Shown: positions 1 to 10,348, counted from the stretch's first letter. The stretch: 64,000 nucleotides of DNA from Narthecium ossifragum (GCA_963920575.1 OY986964.1:18293987-18357986); one strand, 5' to 3'. Notes: generated from the sequence alone by a model not told the origin. Numbers and translations: made by a program.

Positions 1-24
1 TAGCAAAGTGTAAGTTGGGGGGTG
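1..24 (+). other. Polypurine tract and tail of Z0 internal region
   Basis: The G-rich stretch TAAGTTGGGGGGTG lies directly before the Z0 LTR. The same context (ctagcaaagtgtaagttggggg) precedes the Z1 LTR near 20010 and the X LTR near 39310. In LTR retrotransposons this tract primes plus-strand DNA synthesis. The rest of Z0 lies left of the window. Confidence 0.7.
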
Positions 25-1456
25 TGATGAGTCACTAAATATTCATACTTAAACCCTGTAATTTACATTTGTTAGCCCGAGAGTGTTTGTATTTGATAGT
101 TTGTTAAGTGATTTCAGGTTTAATGAATATTGAAGTTAGAAAATACAGAAAATGACTAATATGTGGAAATTACGCTGCTCCGCTATCCGTTTGGAAAGAA
201 TTCACCAAATTCTCCAAATAAATCCTAAATTCCTGAAATTTGGAGGACTTATCGAAGACTTCAAGATGCACAACTTTCATGTTGGACACTTCACGAGATT
301 CCTGATGGTGTGATAGCCGATTTAAAGAATACATGAAGATACATAAGCTGGAAGACTGGTCCGTCGACGCCCAGGAGAATATTCGCCAAATATTCCAAAT
401 AAGTATAAATAATGTTAAATCTTTGGGATAGGACAGAAGACTACCTACTCTACATCTTTCATGTTGAGCACATTTCCAAATTTCAGACCGGTTGAACCCA
501 GTCGCGACCGGAAGAAGCTGTCAGGATCGAACCAGGAAATCCGAGTTCACTAGAGGTCTAACTCAACCCTAAAACCCTAATTCCGGGAATTAAGATATAA
601 AAAGGGTTTTGTGGCTGGAAAACGGGAAGCCTCCATAGAGAGAAAAAGAGGGATTAAGGGTGCTGAAGAAGACGGAGATGCGGCGTGGATCCCTAACCTT
701 CTTCATCGAATACATGGATCTCATCGAAAAGATGAGTGGCTAATCTCTTTACTTAGGGATCTCATGAATCTATAGAGTAGCTTCTTTGTATTTTCTATTT
801 TGATTCGTGTTATCTTTTCAAAGACATGATCCTATGACTATGGTTTTATCTTATAAAGAGTTGAGGGAACAGAGTTCCTCGACGTACATTCAGACCTACT
901 TGATTGTTGTGCTTGATGGTAGAGATTCGTAGTATGGTTTTTATGTTGCTTTTGTGCATGCCTTTGAGATAATCTATGCTAGATGAAGATAGGTTGTACT
1001 CAGATTAAGTTCGAAGACAATCTATGCTAAGTTTGGATAGGTTATGCCTTAGGGAAGCAATAGCATTATTTTAGGGATCCATGTAAGCTTAAGAAGCTGT
1101 GGATCTATAATGTCAAGATAAGAAACAAGAGGATAACTAGTGAATACAGGAAGTAAAACTAAAGTGGATTGAGTAATCCCTAGGTTTTCTCTCATTGATC
1201 TATTTCAATTTCGTTAATTGTTTTCTTAATTAGTTTTAATTAATCAGTTCCTAAAACCCAAATCAATCCTTTTTCACTTTAGGATTAGAGTGTTGAGAGT
1301 TAATTATGGTGTTCTTTGTTAGTCAAAGTTTTCCCTGAGGATCGACCCCGTATTTCACCATTATTCCATCTTATTAATTTAGTGTTGAAAGAAAGGTTTA
1401 CAAATTTCTAAATTGCGTTTTGCATACGTTTTAACGACGACGTTTGTGAGCGATCA
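25..1456 (+). mobile_element. Z0: 3' LTR of an Athila-like (Ty3/gypsy) element
   Basis: The LTR starts TGATGAGTCA and ends GAGCGATCA, so it has TG...CA ends. Its start matches the Z1 LTR at 20015 and its end matches the Z2 LTR at 44551 read on the minus strand. A TATA-like TATAAAAAGG lies at 596-604, upstream of a leader that would form U5. Polypurine sequence on its left shows it is a 3' LTR. It interrupts a Tekay pol relic that resumes at 1457. Only the right end of the insertion is visible, so the target duplication cannot be checked. Assignment to Athila rests on the gag, integrase and 3' UTR relics attached to sister LTRs, not on this LTR alone. Confidence 0.8.
596..604 (+). promoter_or_regulatory. 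TATA box of Z0 LTR
   Basis: TATAAAAAGG lies about 570 bp into the LTR, the usual place for an LTR promoter. Sister LTR Z1 has TATAAATA at 20556 in the equivalent position. Confidence 0.5.
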
Positions 1457-1997
1457 CCTCCTAGCTGGGTTTGCCTACTTCCGCAGTTGACAGCTCAACA
1501 CCGGCATTGCAAGTTTTGGGGCAGAGAGATCAGTGCAGATCAGATCAGATGTGATAGCCGTTAGAGTTCGCAGTTGGCAGCAGAGGGTTTGCTTACAGAT
1601 TGGCTCTATTTACGCACTTGTCAGTTGCGTGTACTACCACCACATGTTCGGTGTTGAGGAAGTACATTCCATATCCGTCCCACGTGATCAGACACGACGA
1701 CATCGTGGTCGAGGAGAACATCGCCTACATAGAGCAGCCAGCGCAGATTCTGAACAGACGGGATCAGGTGCTGTGAGGCAGATCGATACTGTTGGTGATG
1801 ATCAGGTAGAGGTGTGGTAGTGCAGAGAGCTTGACATGGGACCGAGGGGATCGCATGTGCCAGTAGTTTCCCCGACTGTTTGACCCAGCAGGTAATTCCC
1901 TTTTTGTGGGCGTTCGTGCCACTAGGACTAGTTGGTTCCTCTTTTCTGACCCTACCCTTGAATTTCGGGACGAAATTGTTTTTTAAGGGTGATTGGT
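1457..1997 (+). pseudogene. Tekay P1 pol 3' end (chromodomain region), heavily decayed
   Basis: About 540 bp align by eye with the last part of the better Tekay polyprotein at 61550-61990. Shared stretches include the Leu-Arg-Lys-Tyr-Ile-Pro segment (near 1655), GTGATCAGACACGACGACAT (near 1683), the segment encoding I-E-Q (near 1730) and the terminal CCCCGACTGTT (near 1870). In Del/Tekay chromoviruses this region joins integrase to a chromodomain. Several indels and stops make it non-coding. It runs straight into the 3' LTR at 1998. On its left it is cut by the Z0 insertion. Confidence 0.75.
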
Positions 1998-2287
1998 TGT
2001 GAGGACCCGTACCTCCAACCCGGTCCGACCGTGTAAGGTCGAGGGTATGGGTTTGTGGTTTGGCTCGGTTGGCCTTGGTATGCGATCGGTTGATCGCATC
2101 ACTGTTTTTGACCCTAGTGGCATTTTGGAAAATATGCTCCCTGATGGTCAGTTTCACACTCACGTGGCACACACTGCCTTTGATTGATGTATGTGATTGA
2201 TTAGAACCTTAAGGGCGCTTCCGATCGGAAGATCGAAGCTCGATCGGGAGAGATCGAATCGGACGGCTGTGATCGAATCCAGCTTTC

Positions 2288-2295
2288 TATAAATA
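2288..2295 (+). promoter_or_regulatory. TATA box of Tekay P1 LTR
   Basis: TATAAATA lies 290 bp into the LTR and is followed by a CT-rich stretch. The same box is kept at 52717-52724 and 62301-62308 in the two LTRs of Tekay P2. Confidence 0.6.
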
Positions 2296-2839
2296 ACCCC
2301 TTTCTTTTCTCTGTCTCTTTCTCTCTTCTTCTCATGCCATTGTCCCTCTCTCTGTCTCTTCCTCTCTCCAACCGGCTAAGCTAGGGCTTGGAGGCGTGAT
2401 CTTCGGGGAGCGGATCTTGACGATCGGACTTTAGGGGATGCGTGAAGGAGCTGCCCTGCTTGTTCAAGTAGGTGTTTCTACCTCGATCTTGTGATCGGGT
2501 TCTCCTAGGATAGGTTTAATGTGTTTTCAATATAAGAGTACTTATTAGAATGTTGTGTAGCTTGTTGCATATGTGTTGTGGCTTGCTTCGAGTATTCCTA
2601 CCATGCGATTTTCGTATTTTAACGGCTAATGTCCGTATTATCGTCGTTTTGTCGGTTTTCGACCGTTTTGACCTAGATAGGAGATTTAACCATCAAAATC
2701 GTGTTTTCTTCGCACCATTGGTTTCCCCATCATTGATTATGCATGCCTGCAAAGTTTCATCGATTTCCAACAATATTTGATAGTTGAATCCAAGAAATTA
2801 GATTTCCGGCACTGTTCTAAGGAACAGTGCAATAGGCCA

Positions 2840-3065
2840 GAAGGTCGACCGTTAGATCGACCGTCAAGCGTTGATACGCTTTTTCTTGGCTTCACGGTCG
2901 ACCGTCGGATCGACCGTCATGCGATGTCGCGTTTTTGGTCTCCCAGGGTCGATGCTCAGATCGACCACGGGTCCTTACCCTTTTTCCACCTCACCTCACG
3001 GTCGATCGTTGGATCGACCGTGGCCTCACGGTCGATCATCGGATCGACCGTCGCATCGACCGTCA
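2840..3065 (+). repeat. CGGTCGAYCG cassette in Tekay P1 LTR
   Basis: Several imperfect copies of CACGGTCGACCGTCGGATCG-type units are separated by short unique spacers. Each unit is nearly palindromic around GGTCGACC or GGTCGATC. Related cassettes occur in other Tekay LTRs at about 24275-24490, 33300-33640, 54310-54680 and 55690-56050, with different unit number and order. Confidence 0.8.
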
Positions 3066-4507
3066 ACCCCTGAATAGTGTTTTCTGGCTTGCTTTGATTG
3101 GTTTCTCGTTCATGATAGATACCCAATCATGTTAGGGAGCATGCATGATGTTATGGAGGAGTTTTCAATAGATTTCTATCGAGTTTGGGAGATTGAATCG
3201 TGTGTTTATCTTTTTGGTGGATTTATAGGTGGACTTGTATTCAAATACTTGGTTGGATAGTAGTTTAAATGCTTAATTGGTTGCTTAGCCATTAGGTAGC
3301 TATAAATGCTAGCTAATGTGGAATTGTGGAACCTTAGCTTGATGTCGGCGTATGTCGAGGGCTATTGTATAACTGTTGGCCAGTTACCTACGGGGTAACA
3401 GTGGAACCTTAGTCTGTCAGGTGCAAGAGAGCACTGAAGACTATTGTATCTCTGTGTTTACCGTTTGGCTCTAATCATTGTTTGGTTAGTTTAGATTATC
3501 TATATTTGAGGCCCTTGCTATGCTCACCCCTTTCGCTAGCTGCAGGCTATGCCTAGCCCTATATGATTATTGCCATATTGTTGCATGCCTATATCTCATT
3601 ATCTGTGTCTGAGCATTGCATGCATCTTGTTTGCTTTAGAGGCATATCAGGTTAGGCGGGCGATGGGTTGATTGCTGATCCGAGGCTCTCGGGCAGCTCG
3701 GATCTAGCCTTATGACCGTGGCTGGGTAGTAAGGATTAGGACGTGATTGTAATTGAATCTCATGTTGTTGAGGATTTGAGATAGTTGACTATGATCAATG
3801 CTTTGAGGTTTAGAGGTCGTGTTGTCTTCCCAAAGCTAAGTGCTAAGGATGGATGTCAATGCTTTCCTGACGTGGGTCCCCAAGGCATGAGAATCCTGCT
3901 TGGGTAAGGGTGATCCTGCATGTTACTGTTTCGTTGCCTCCTGGTAACTTGTTAAGGAGAGAGGTTTCATAGCAGGAGCCCTTCGGACATTAACAGGGGT
4001 TGTGACACCCCGTGGCATTCCTTAGGCTTGAGCGGGGAGACAACACTGTTGTTGTTTTCCTCCCTTCAGTGTGCCGCAGAGTAGAACCCTACTGAGCTTA
4101 TTGCTCACTCCTACCCGGGTTGCGTTTGCAGGTGCAGGCGCCAGTTCTTCCTCAGTAGAGCCAGCGGGATCAGCTTTTGGTGGCGTGACTACGTCCGGAG
4201 GTGTTTGAGGTTGCTGCAGGACGACTCTTGTACTTTTGATAGTTTTGTATATTATAAACATCTTCGAGGATCTTTTTGGATTATTGTATAGTATCTTTCC
4301 CTTGGAGGAGTTTGATAAGAATTTTGTATCAGATGTTTAAACAGTACAACTTGATGTATTTATAAATTGAATTACAGATTACCTCTGGAATATAAATTGT
4401 TTAAATTTGTCTATGTTTTCCGCATTGTATCGCGCAAATTGGAGATGAATAGTGATAGGAACCCTCACGCCTCGTCCTGGATGGGTTTTCTGGGTCGGGG
4501 TGTGACA

Positions 4508-5081
4508 GTTTAAAAGTGAAATGACTTTGATGAGGAACGAGCAATTATTGCTAAAAATGATGTTAATTATCATGCACAATTTATATCTAAATTAGAGGGA
4601 TAATTAGGGCAACTGGCTAACACGTTGTCTGAGAGAGAGGAGGGCCAATTACCTAGTCAACCTGTGACTAATCCTAGGGGTCAGCATTATGTAGAAAGCT
4701 CAAACTTAGAAAGTGCTAAAGCTGTAGTGACCCTTAGAAGCGGAAAAACTATAGATAATAAAGTAGAGGAACCAGCTGGTCTGATCGATCAATCGGACTA
4801 TCCGACGATCAATATAAGATAATGATCGATCGGTCCAGGAGACGATCGATCGTCCACCCCGTGAAGACTCCCATAGACTACTTGATTATGATCCATCTGA
4901 CTTTAGAGAGCCTGATCCTACTAAATATGTGCCCAAAGTACCTTTTCCTCATGCACTTATGGATCCTTCCTCCAGACACCAATAAGAAATCACTGAGATA
5001 TTCAAGTGAGTAAACATCAACATACCACTTTTAGAGGCCATCCGACAATTCCCTTCTTATGCAAAATTTCTGAAAGACCTT
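4508..5081 (+). pseudogene. Athila-like gag/gag-pro linker relic
   Basis: Translated fragments match the Athila/Tat gag C-terminus. They read QLANTLSEREEGQLPSQPV, then VTLRSGKTI (the family hallmark V-T-L-R-S-G-K), then a linker, then a segment with P-F-P-H-A-L-M and NINIPLLEAI followed by YAKFLKDL just before 5077. Stops and a frameshift separate the pieces. The linker at about 4790-4850 carries GATCGATC repeats. The relic is entered from the left by the Tekay P1 LTR and broken on the right by a SIRE-like solo LTR at 5082. It continues as a protease relic at 6095. Confidence 0.8.
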
Positions 5082-6094
5082 TGAAGCTCTAAGAGGGGGG
5101 GTTTATCTTAGGCTTTATACGTTAAAATCAATCAAGGAAATCTAAATAGGAGGAGTCTAATTAAATCATATGCTTACTAAAGATAAGAGCAGATAATAAA
5201 TATAGGCAAGAGAGATGAGAGTTAGAGAGATTGCACTAGAATTTTTATAGTGGTTCGGCCAACCTTGCCTACGTCCACTTCACTCAAGGTCCTCCTTGAG
5301 GTTCCACTACTTGCAAATCCTCTTACAAGTTATCCACCAAGCTTCCGGGTGCTTGGCAACATATCCACCAAGCTTACGGGTGCTTGGCAACCTTACAATC
5401 TCTCTAATATTTCTCTAAGATATTTCTCTCAAAGTCTACTTCACACTTGAAGTAGTTTTACAAAGGTTTAGCTCACTAATAAGAGATAGAAACTTGCTAG
5501 AATATGATTACAATAATCCCTTAGCTCTCCCTAAGTCCTCTGCAAGTTTACTGCCATTTCCCTTTTATAGCTGAGCTTCAAACCCCTCCAAATAGCCTCC
5601 CAACAGCTATTTCTTTCTCCTGCAACGGCTCTTTTCTGAGCTGGCGGTCGATGGTCGCATCGTCCGTGACATCGTCCGCCATGTTCTTCTTGAGCCACGG
5701 TCGATCCACACATCGTCCGTCAAGCCTCACGGTCGACCGTCCCATCGACAGTAACATCGTCCGTCAGGCTCTGTTGTGAAAACTGCATCTCAGGGTCGAT
5801 ACCTCGATCGACCGTCGCACCTTCAAGACTTGGTCACATATCCCACGGTCGATCGGTCCATCGACCGTCGCAATGACCGTCGCATATTTTCCCATGTATA
5901 GCTTCCGCGGTCGATCCTTCCATCAGCCGCCACTCCCCACGATCGATTCATGCATCGTCCGTAGCATCGACCGTCAGTACAAAAACACATTAAATATGAT
6001 TTTAATGCTTTCCAATTTAAGGGATATTAATATTAAACCATTGTTTTATCATCAATTGTATATTGACATCATCGAAACAATATTAGGGCTAACA
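5082..6094 (-). mobile_element. SIRE-like Copia solo LTR
   Basis: Read on the minus strand the LTR begins TGTTAGCCCTAATATTG and continues with TTTCGATGATGTCAA, like the start of SIRE/Maximus-type Copia LTRs. It ends (plus strand start) TGAAGCTCTAAGAGGGG. It is flanked by the 5-bp duplication ACCTT at 5077-5081 and 6095-6099, and its removal rejoins the Athila-like reading. A CTATAAAAGG box lies on the minus strand at 5561-5570. A CGGTCGACCG/CATCGTCCG cassette at 5640-5990 sits just upstream of that box. The sequence near 5250 (gtggttcggccaacc) is common in plant repeats. The Copia assignment rests on LTR ends only, since no coding region is attached. Confidence 0.7.
5640..5990 (-). repeat. 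CGGTCGAYCG / CATCGTCCG cassette in SIRE-like LTR
   Basis: About ten imperfect units such as CACGGTCGACCGTC, GGTCGATCGG and ATCGTCCGTC occur within 350 bp. The units are the same kind as those in the unrelated Tekay Gypsy LTRs. In LTR orientation the block lies roughly 70-420 bp upstream of the TATA box at 5561-5570. Confidence 0.8.
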
Positions 6095-6539
6095 ACCTTT
6101 GTACCCAAAAACGCAAATCCAAATCTCAGGTCTCTAAGGAAATCTTTCTAACTAAACATATAAGTTCGATCCTGAAGTATTTCTTGTTGTATATGAGACT
6201 ATTATATTGATGGCTCTTCTTAATCTTAGTGCTAGTGTTAATTTACTGGCATATTCCCTATATCATAAATTTGGAATGAATGATTTGAAGCCTACGACAG
6301 TAACCCTTCAATATTAGGGCTAACAACCTTTGTACCCAAAAACGCAAATCCAAATCTCAGGTCTCTAAGGAAATCTTTCTAACTAAACATATAAGTTCGA
6401 TCCTGAAGTATTTCTTGTTGTATATGAGACTATTATATTGATGGCTCTTCTTAATCTTAGTGCTAGTGTTAATTTACTGGCATATTCCCTATATCATAAA
6501 TTTGGAATGAATGATTTGAAGCCTACGACAGTAACCCTT
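6078..6539 (+). repeat. Perfect 231-bp tandem duplication
   Basis: Copy 1 is 6078-6308 and copy 2 is 6309-6539. I see no difference between them. The unit includes the last 17 bp of the SIRE-like LTR (6078-6094) plus Athila-like protease sequence, so the duplication happened after the solo LTR was in place. Confidence 0.9.
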
Positions 6540-6960
6540 CAATTAGCTGATTGATCCATCAAGACACCATGAGGTATCTTGGAGGATGTGATGGTTAAGG
6601 TTGATAGCTTCTTCTTTCCGGTAGACTTCATTGTCTTGGACATCGAGCCCGTCATTCTTTGCAAGAAATCCATGCCTATTATCTTAGGTCGACCTTTCCT
6701 AGCTACTGCGAATGCTTGTATTAAATATCGTACAGGTGTTATGGATGTCCCTTTTGGCAACATGAAGAAAGGTTTGAATATATTTAAGGATGCATGTTTG
6801 CCTGTAAAATAATGATTGTTTTGTCGTTGATGTTATCAATGCTTGTGTCTATATTTATGATTCATCATTGTTTGACATAGACTAAGATATTGGACAATTT
6901 TGTACTGATTATATTGAAACACACTTATGCACAGAGATGTCAATACCTTTTATGTTATCT
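6095..6960 (+). pseudogene. Athila-like protease relic
   Basis: After the SIRE-like LTR the reading resumes with a segment containing K-H-I-S-S-I-L, then ALLNLSASVNLLAYSLY, then LKPTTVTLQLAD. These match the retropepsin region of Athila elements, where the active site is D-L-G-A-S or similar. Here it reads N-L-S-A-S, so the catalytic aspartate is gone. The open part 6579-6812 has ILEDVMVKVD, F-P-V-D-F-I-V-L-D and the strong family motif PIILGRPFLATANA. The 231-bp duplication repeats the active-site segment twice. Weaker similarity runs to about 6960. No reverse transcriptase follows, because V and W sequence begins. Confidence 0.8.
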
Positions 6961-8937
6961 AATGCATATTTACGATGAATTTCATGTATTTGGATCATTT
7001 ACACCCTTAGTATGTTATTGGTGTTAATTCGGTGTGATTGACATGTTTAGGGATTTTTCGTACTCTTAAGAACAAATTCTTTACTCGAAGTTGAATTTTG
7101 AACTAAAAATGTGATTTGTGAATAGGTGGAAATTCGAGTATAATTGCTTTAAATGTTGATTTTAATGCTTGGGCATGTGTATTACACTATATTTGAGATG
7201 TTAGAAGAGTTATTTGTGTTTAAAAGGTCAAGGATCAAAATATGACATTGTTGTAGATTTTCAAATTCCGTATTCTTCTTTAATGATTTGTGATCCTTTG
7301 ACAGTGCATAAATGCTGGCATATAAGTCCAAAAAATGTGCTTAAATACTTGAACATGGGTATTTCATTGTGTACTTGAAGCCCATATATTTGGTTCGATC
7401 AAGTTGTGTTCAGATCAAAATTTGGCACGCCAAACGAGAACCGAAACATTGCTGATTTTACTGTTTTCGTATTTTTTCAGGGCTGAAGTAAAAAGGTCAT
7501 AAATTGCTCAATTCTTATCAGAATTTTTCTTACAAAGTATCGTTGGAAAGATAAATTGAAGCTCTACAACTATGTCTCAAGTGACATTCTCGTCAGAGGT
7601 GGTTTTCACATCGAAATTTGGGCTCCAATTTGGCTGACTTATGAAGCATTGGACAGAGCTGGAGTAAATCGGAGATAACTCTTGCTAGTTTTATCTGAAT
7701 TTCTGGTGTAAGGTACCGTTGGAAAGGTCATTCAAAGCTCTACAACTTTTCCAGAAATAGCCATTCTCAAAAAAATGAATTTTGTATACCGAAAATGCCC
7801 TCTGAATTTCTGGTTTCTCCAAAGCTTATTGAATCCACATCCTATTAACCCATTAAGCCTCTTAATGGATCCTATGCTTAAAGCCTATAAATAGGCACTT
7901 AAGGGCAGCCAAGAGAGGGGGGAACAGCTGGTGGAAGGGGAGAAAAGAGGAGAAGAAGAGGCTTTAGGGTTTTGAGCTTTCTTTGGTATTTTCTTAGATT
8001 TTGTTCTTCTTCTTTGTAAATTTGGTATTATGTGTAACTAAAGACTTGTAGATCTCATCCCGATCTATCTTTCTATCGGATTACATTTTGGATTTGGTTT
8101 GATTTCAATGAAAAGAATGGTTTGATTACAATACTTGTTTCATTTTCTATTCCTCTAGCTTCTCTTTGCTTTTAGAGGTATAGATCCCTCTATTTTCTTT
8201 GAGATGCATGCTAGAATTGTTAGAATCAAGTGATTAGAGGTATAGATCCCTTTACATCCTTGATATATCTTCATTTAGGTTGATCCTAATGTCTTGTCTA
8301 GAATTAGAGGTATAGATTCCTCTCTTTTTAACAAGGCTTAAGTTAGGGTTACCTAAAGGCCTTGAGTTCTAAGGGTATAGAGTCCCTTAGTCTTTCTTTT
8401 GGCCTACCTTGAGGCTAGCCCATTGAGTAGTTAGGGGTATAGATTCCACTAATGATCTTGTTGCCTATGACTAGTGACTCTTGGTATTTTCATACCTAGA
8501 AACAAGTTTTGACAAACCATTGGCCTCTACCTTTGTGTATCTACACATGTTTTGAATGCCATATTTACCTAGTTAGGGTTTGATGACAAGAATCCTAACT
8601 TAGTGAAGTGTTAGATGATCCAATTTGTACATCTAATTTGAAAGATAGTGAAGGTTGAGACTACACCTTCTTCCACTTGTTATCTCACCTTTATTTACTT
8701 TATTTATGTTTTAAACTTTACAAACCTTTATTTCAAAAATCCCAAAACATCTTCTATCGCTTTCCTTTTTGTCAAAAAACACAAAAATAGTTTTTACTCT
8801 TCTTCTTTTGCATTTAAAGTTCCTAGTTTTAAATTCCATCGCTCCCTGTGGTAAATGATCTTGGGACTCACCCTTGTTTAACTTTGACAACTCCTGCGCT
8901 TGGGAGTATAAGCTAACTCATATTTGAGGGCAAGTCA
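6961..8937 (+). mobile_element. V: unclassified LTR-like sequence
   Basis: A 2-kb AT-rich non-coding stretch has a clear promoter-like TATAAATA at 7886-7893, followed by a purine-rich leader, and ends ...GGCAAGTCA just before W sequence at 8938. A short motif GGTATAGATYCC recurs five times between 8174 and 8447. The left boundary is not resolved (a TG start somewhere between 6990 and 7110). No partner LTR or primer-binding site is visible, so this may be a solo or truncated LTR inserted in the Athila-like relic. Confidence 0.45.
7886..7893 (+). promoter_or_regulatory. TATA box of V LTR
   Basis: TATAAATA in the context AAGCCTATAAATAGGCAC is followed by a purine-rich leader. This is a typical plant LTR promoter arrangement. 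Confidence 0.5.
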
Positions 8938-9842
8938 ATCCACCTTCTTCTCCGTCGGTCATCTTCTCCGCAGTCGGCACCGCCCCCACCGGTATTTCTC
9001 TCTCTCCGCTAATTTCTCTCTCCTCCACGTCATCGCCACGTCAGCACCACTATTCATCATCTCCTTCCTCTCTCTTCCGTGCCCTAACCCTAGCATCACC
9101 GCTGTTCCCTCTTCGGCCACCCCCGTCACCAACCAAGGCCACCATTCTCTTCCCCCAAGCCCCACGACCTCGGCCAGAACCTCCACTTTCTCCTTCGTCT
9201 TCCCCGGCGCCTTCCCCGTCGTTCCCACTTCACAGCCGCCGTCGTCTTCCACGACCCCGACAACCATTAACCTCCCAAATCCTGACCCAGTTTCCGGCCG
9301 ACCTCCCTAAACCGATCTCAACCTTCCTAAGCCACTCCCAGAGCCTCCCCGTCGTCCTCGACGCCGGCCGACCCAACCTTCACCGCCGTCTCCCCCAGAT
9401 CCTATCGATCCCGCATCGCTCCGACCGATCCACTCCGGTGGATCTGTTCTCCATCAACCCACGACCCTTCCTGCCAAGGTCCCGACCGCCGGAGACGCCC
9501 TACTCCGGCGATCCACTCCGGCGAACCACAACCCTTGGATTGATCCTAGCCTCTCCCAGCCAAGCCAGTTGACCAAGTTGGTTCAGCCTACCCAATCCAT
9601 CAGCCACTCTGATTAGGACCCAGTTGACCCAGTCAACTAGCCCACTTGACTCAATCAACCCCTTCACCCAGTCAAGTCCTATCCTATCAGGCTCAGCCAG
9701 ATCTGAATCAGCTCAAGCAGATCCAATCCAGCTAGTCAGATTCAGCCAATTGGACTCAAATCAAGTCCGATCAGGCCAATTCTGATCGATTGGAGCAGTA
9801 GAGACCCGATACGAGAGGATTACGAGTAGACCGCTGGTACCA
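8938..9842 (+). mobile_element. W LTR 1 (5'-truncated)
   Basis: It matches the 3' 720-900 bp of LTR 2 (10743-11461), from ATCCACC(T/C)(T/C)CTTCTCCGTCGG to the end CCGCTGGTACCA. The normal end is CTCGTATCA. The first part of the LTR, including its promoter, is missing at the junction with V. A primer-binding site follows at once at 9846. Confidence 0.8.
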
Positions 9843-9845
9843 ACT

Positions 9846-9857
9846 TGGTATCAGAGC
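9846..9857 (+). other. Primer-binding site (initiator Met tRNA) of W copy 1
   Basis: TGGTATCAGAGC is an exact complement of the plant initiator-tRNA-Met 3' end and lies 3 bp after the LTR end. Confidence 0.85.
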
Positions 9858-10348
9858 TCCGTTCCATCGACTGTACGGTTCAGAACCTTCTGGAAACTTC
9901 GCCACCATATACGGAGTACCCCATGAGAGTTGGGAGCAACATTTCAAGATTCTGCAGGCCCAGTTGAACCAGTTGGTTAGTGTTAGCAGGAAGATGGAGC
10001 AGATCTCCTGTAGATGGTCAGCTGTGACTCAAACAAGTCATACTGGGATTCAGGTTTTGAGTCAGACCCCTCCTCCAGTTGCAATCCAAATAACGGAACC
10101 TGATCCCGAGAAGACTCCGACTGCAACCCCTACCACAACTCTGAGAGCAACTCCAATTGCAACTCCGAGTTCAACTCCGTCGGACCAGGGTTAACACTTT
10201 CTACCACCTTCTCCTGATTTTTCCTGATTTTTCCCTATTGTTTCATTTTTTCCGGAATTTCCCCTGGTTTTCTCTCTCCTCCTTGGATTCGGCCTGTCCC
10301 TGGCTCAAGCCGCGGCTCGCCAAAGGCCAATTCTGAAGGAAGGAGGGA
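9858..10348 (+). mobile_element. W internal region 1 (0.5 kb, deletion derivative)
   Basis: This is a very short internal region between W LTRs 1 and 2. It shares its start with internal region 2 (11477 onward) and also the pyrimidine-rich stretch and CTCAAGCCGCGGCTC near 10300. It then jumps to the common end AAGGCCAATTCTGAAGGAAG. It therefore equals region 2 with about 1.3 kb removed. It ends in the purine tract GGAAGGAGGGA before LTR 2. A short reading frame at 9964-10194 (Thr/Pro-rich) starts the same way as that in region 2. No enzyme domain is present. Confidence 0.75.
9964..10194 (+). pseudogene. Short Thr/Pro-rich frame of W copy 1
   Basis: 76 codons, starting MNQLVSVSRKMEQISCRW and ending in a Thr/Ala/Pro-rich tail. 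The same frame upstream (from about 9919) reads YGVPHESWEQHFKILQAQLNQL-like sequence, parallel to 11525 onward in copy 2. There an ATG in a good context (GCCACCATG) starts it; here that ATG is ATA. It may be the residue of a gag N-terminus, because an Ile-Leu-Gln-Ala-Gln-Leu amphipathic stretch is visible, but I cannot identify a family. Confidence 0.3.

Larger units (their letters stand above)
1998..4507 (+). mobile_element. Tekay P1 3' LTR (2.5 kb)
   Basis: The LTR starts TGTGAGGACCCGTACC and ends GGGTCGGGGTGTGACA, giving TG...CA termini. Related LTRs or solo LTRs occur at 21666, 28837, 32053, 42002, 52434, 53066 and 62017. A TATAAATA box lies at 2288-2295. A CGGTCGAYCG cassette fills about 2840-3065. 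A block near 4070-4190 is shared by most copies (see findings). The LTR sits in an Athila-like gag relic that resumes at 4508, so this Tekay element had inserted into an older Athila-like element. The other end lies outside the window. Confidence 0.9.

Noticed and set aside
5250..5460. gtggttcggccaacc region as a separate DNA transposon or SINE
   Set aside because: The TG...CA ends and ACCTT duplication place it inside the SIRE-like solo LTR 5082-6094.
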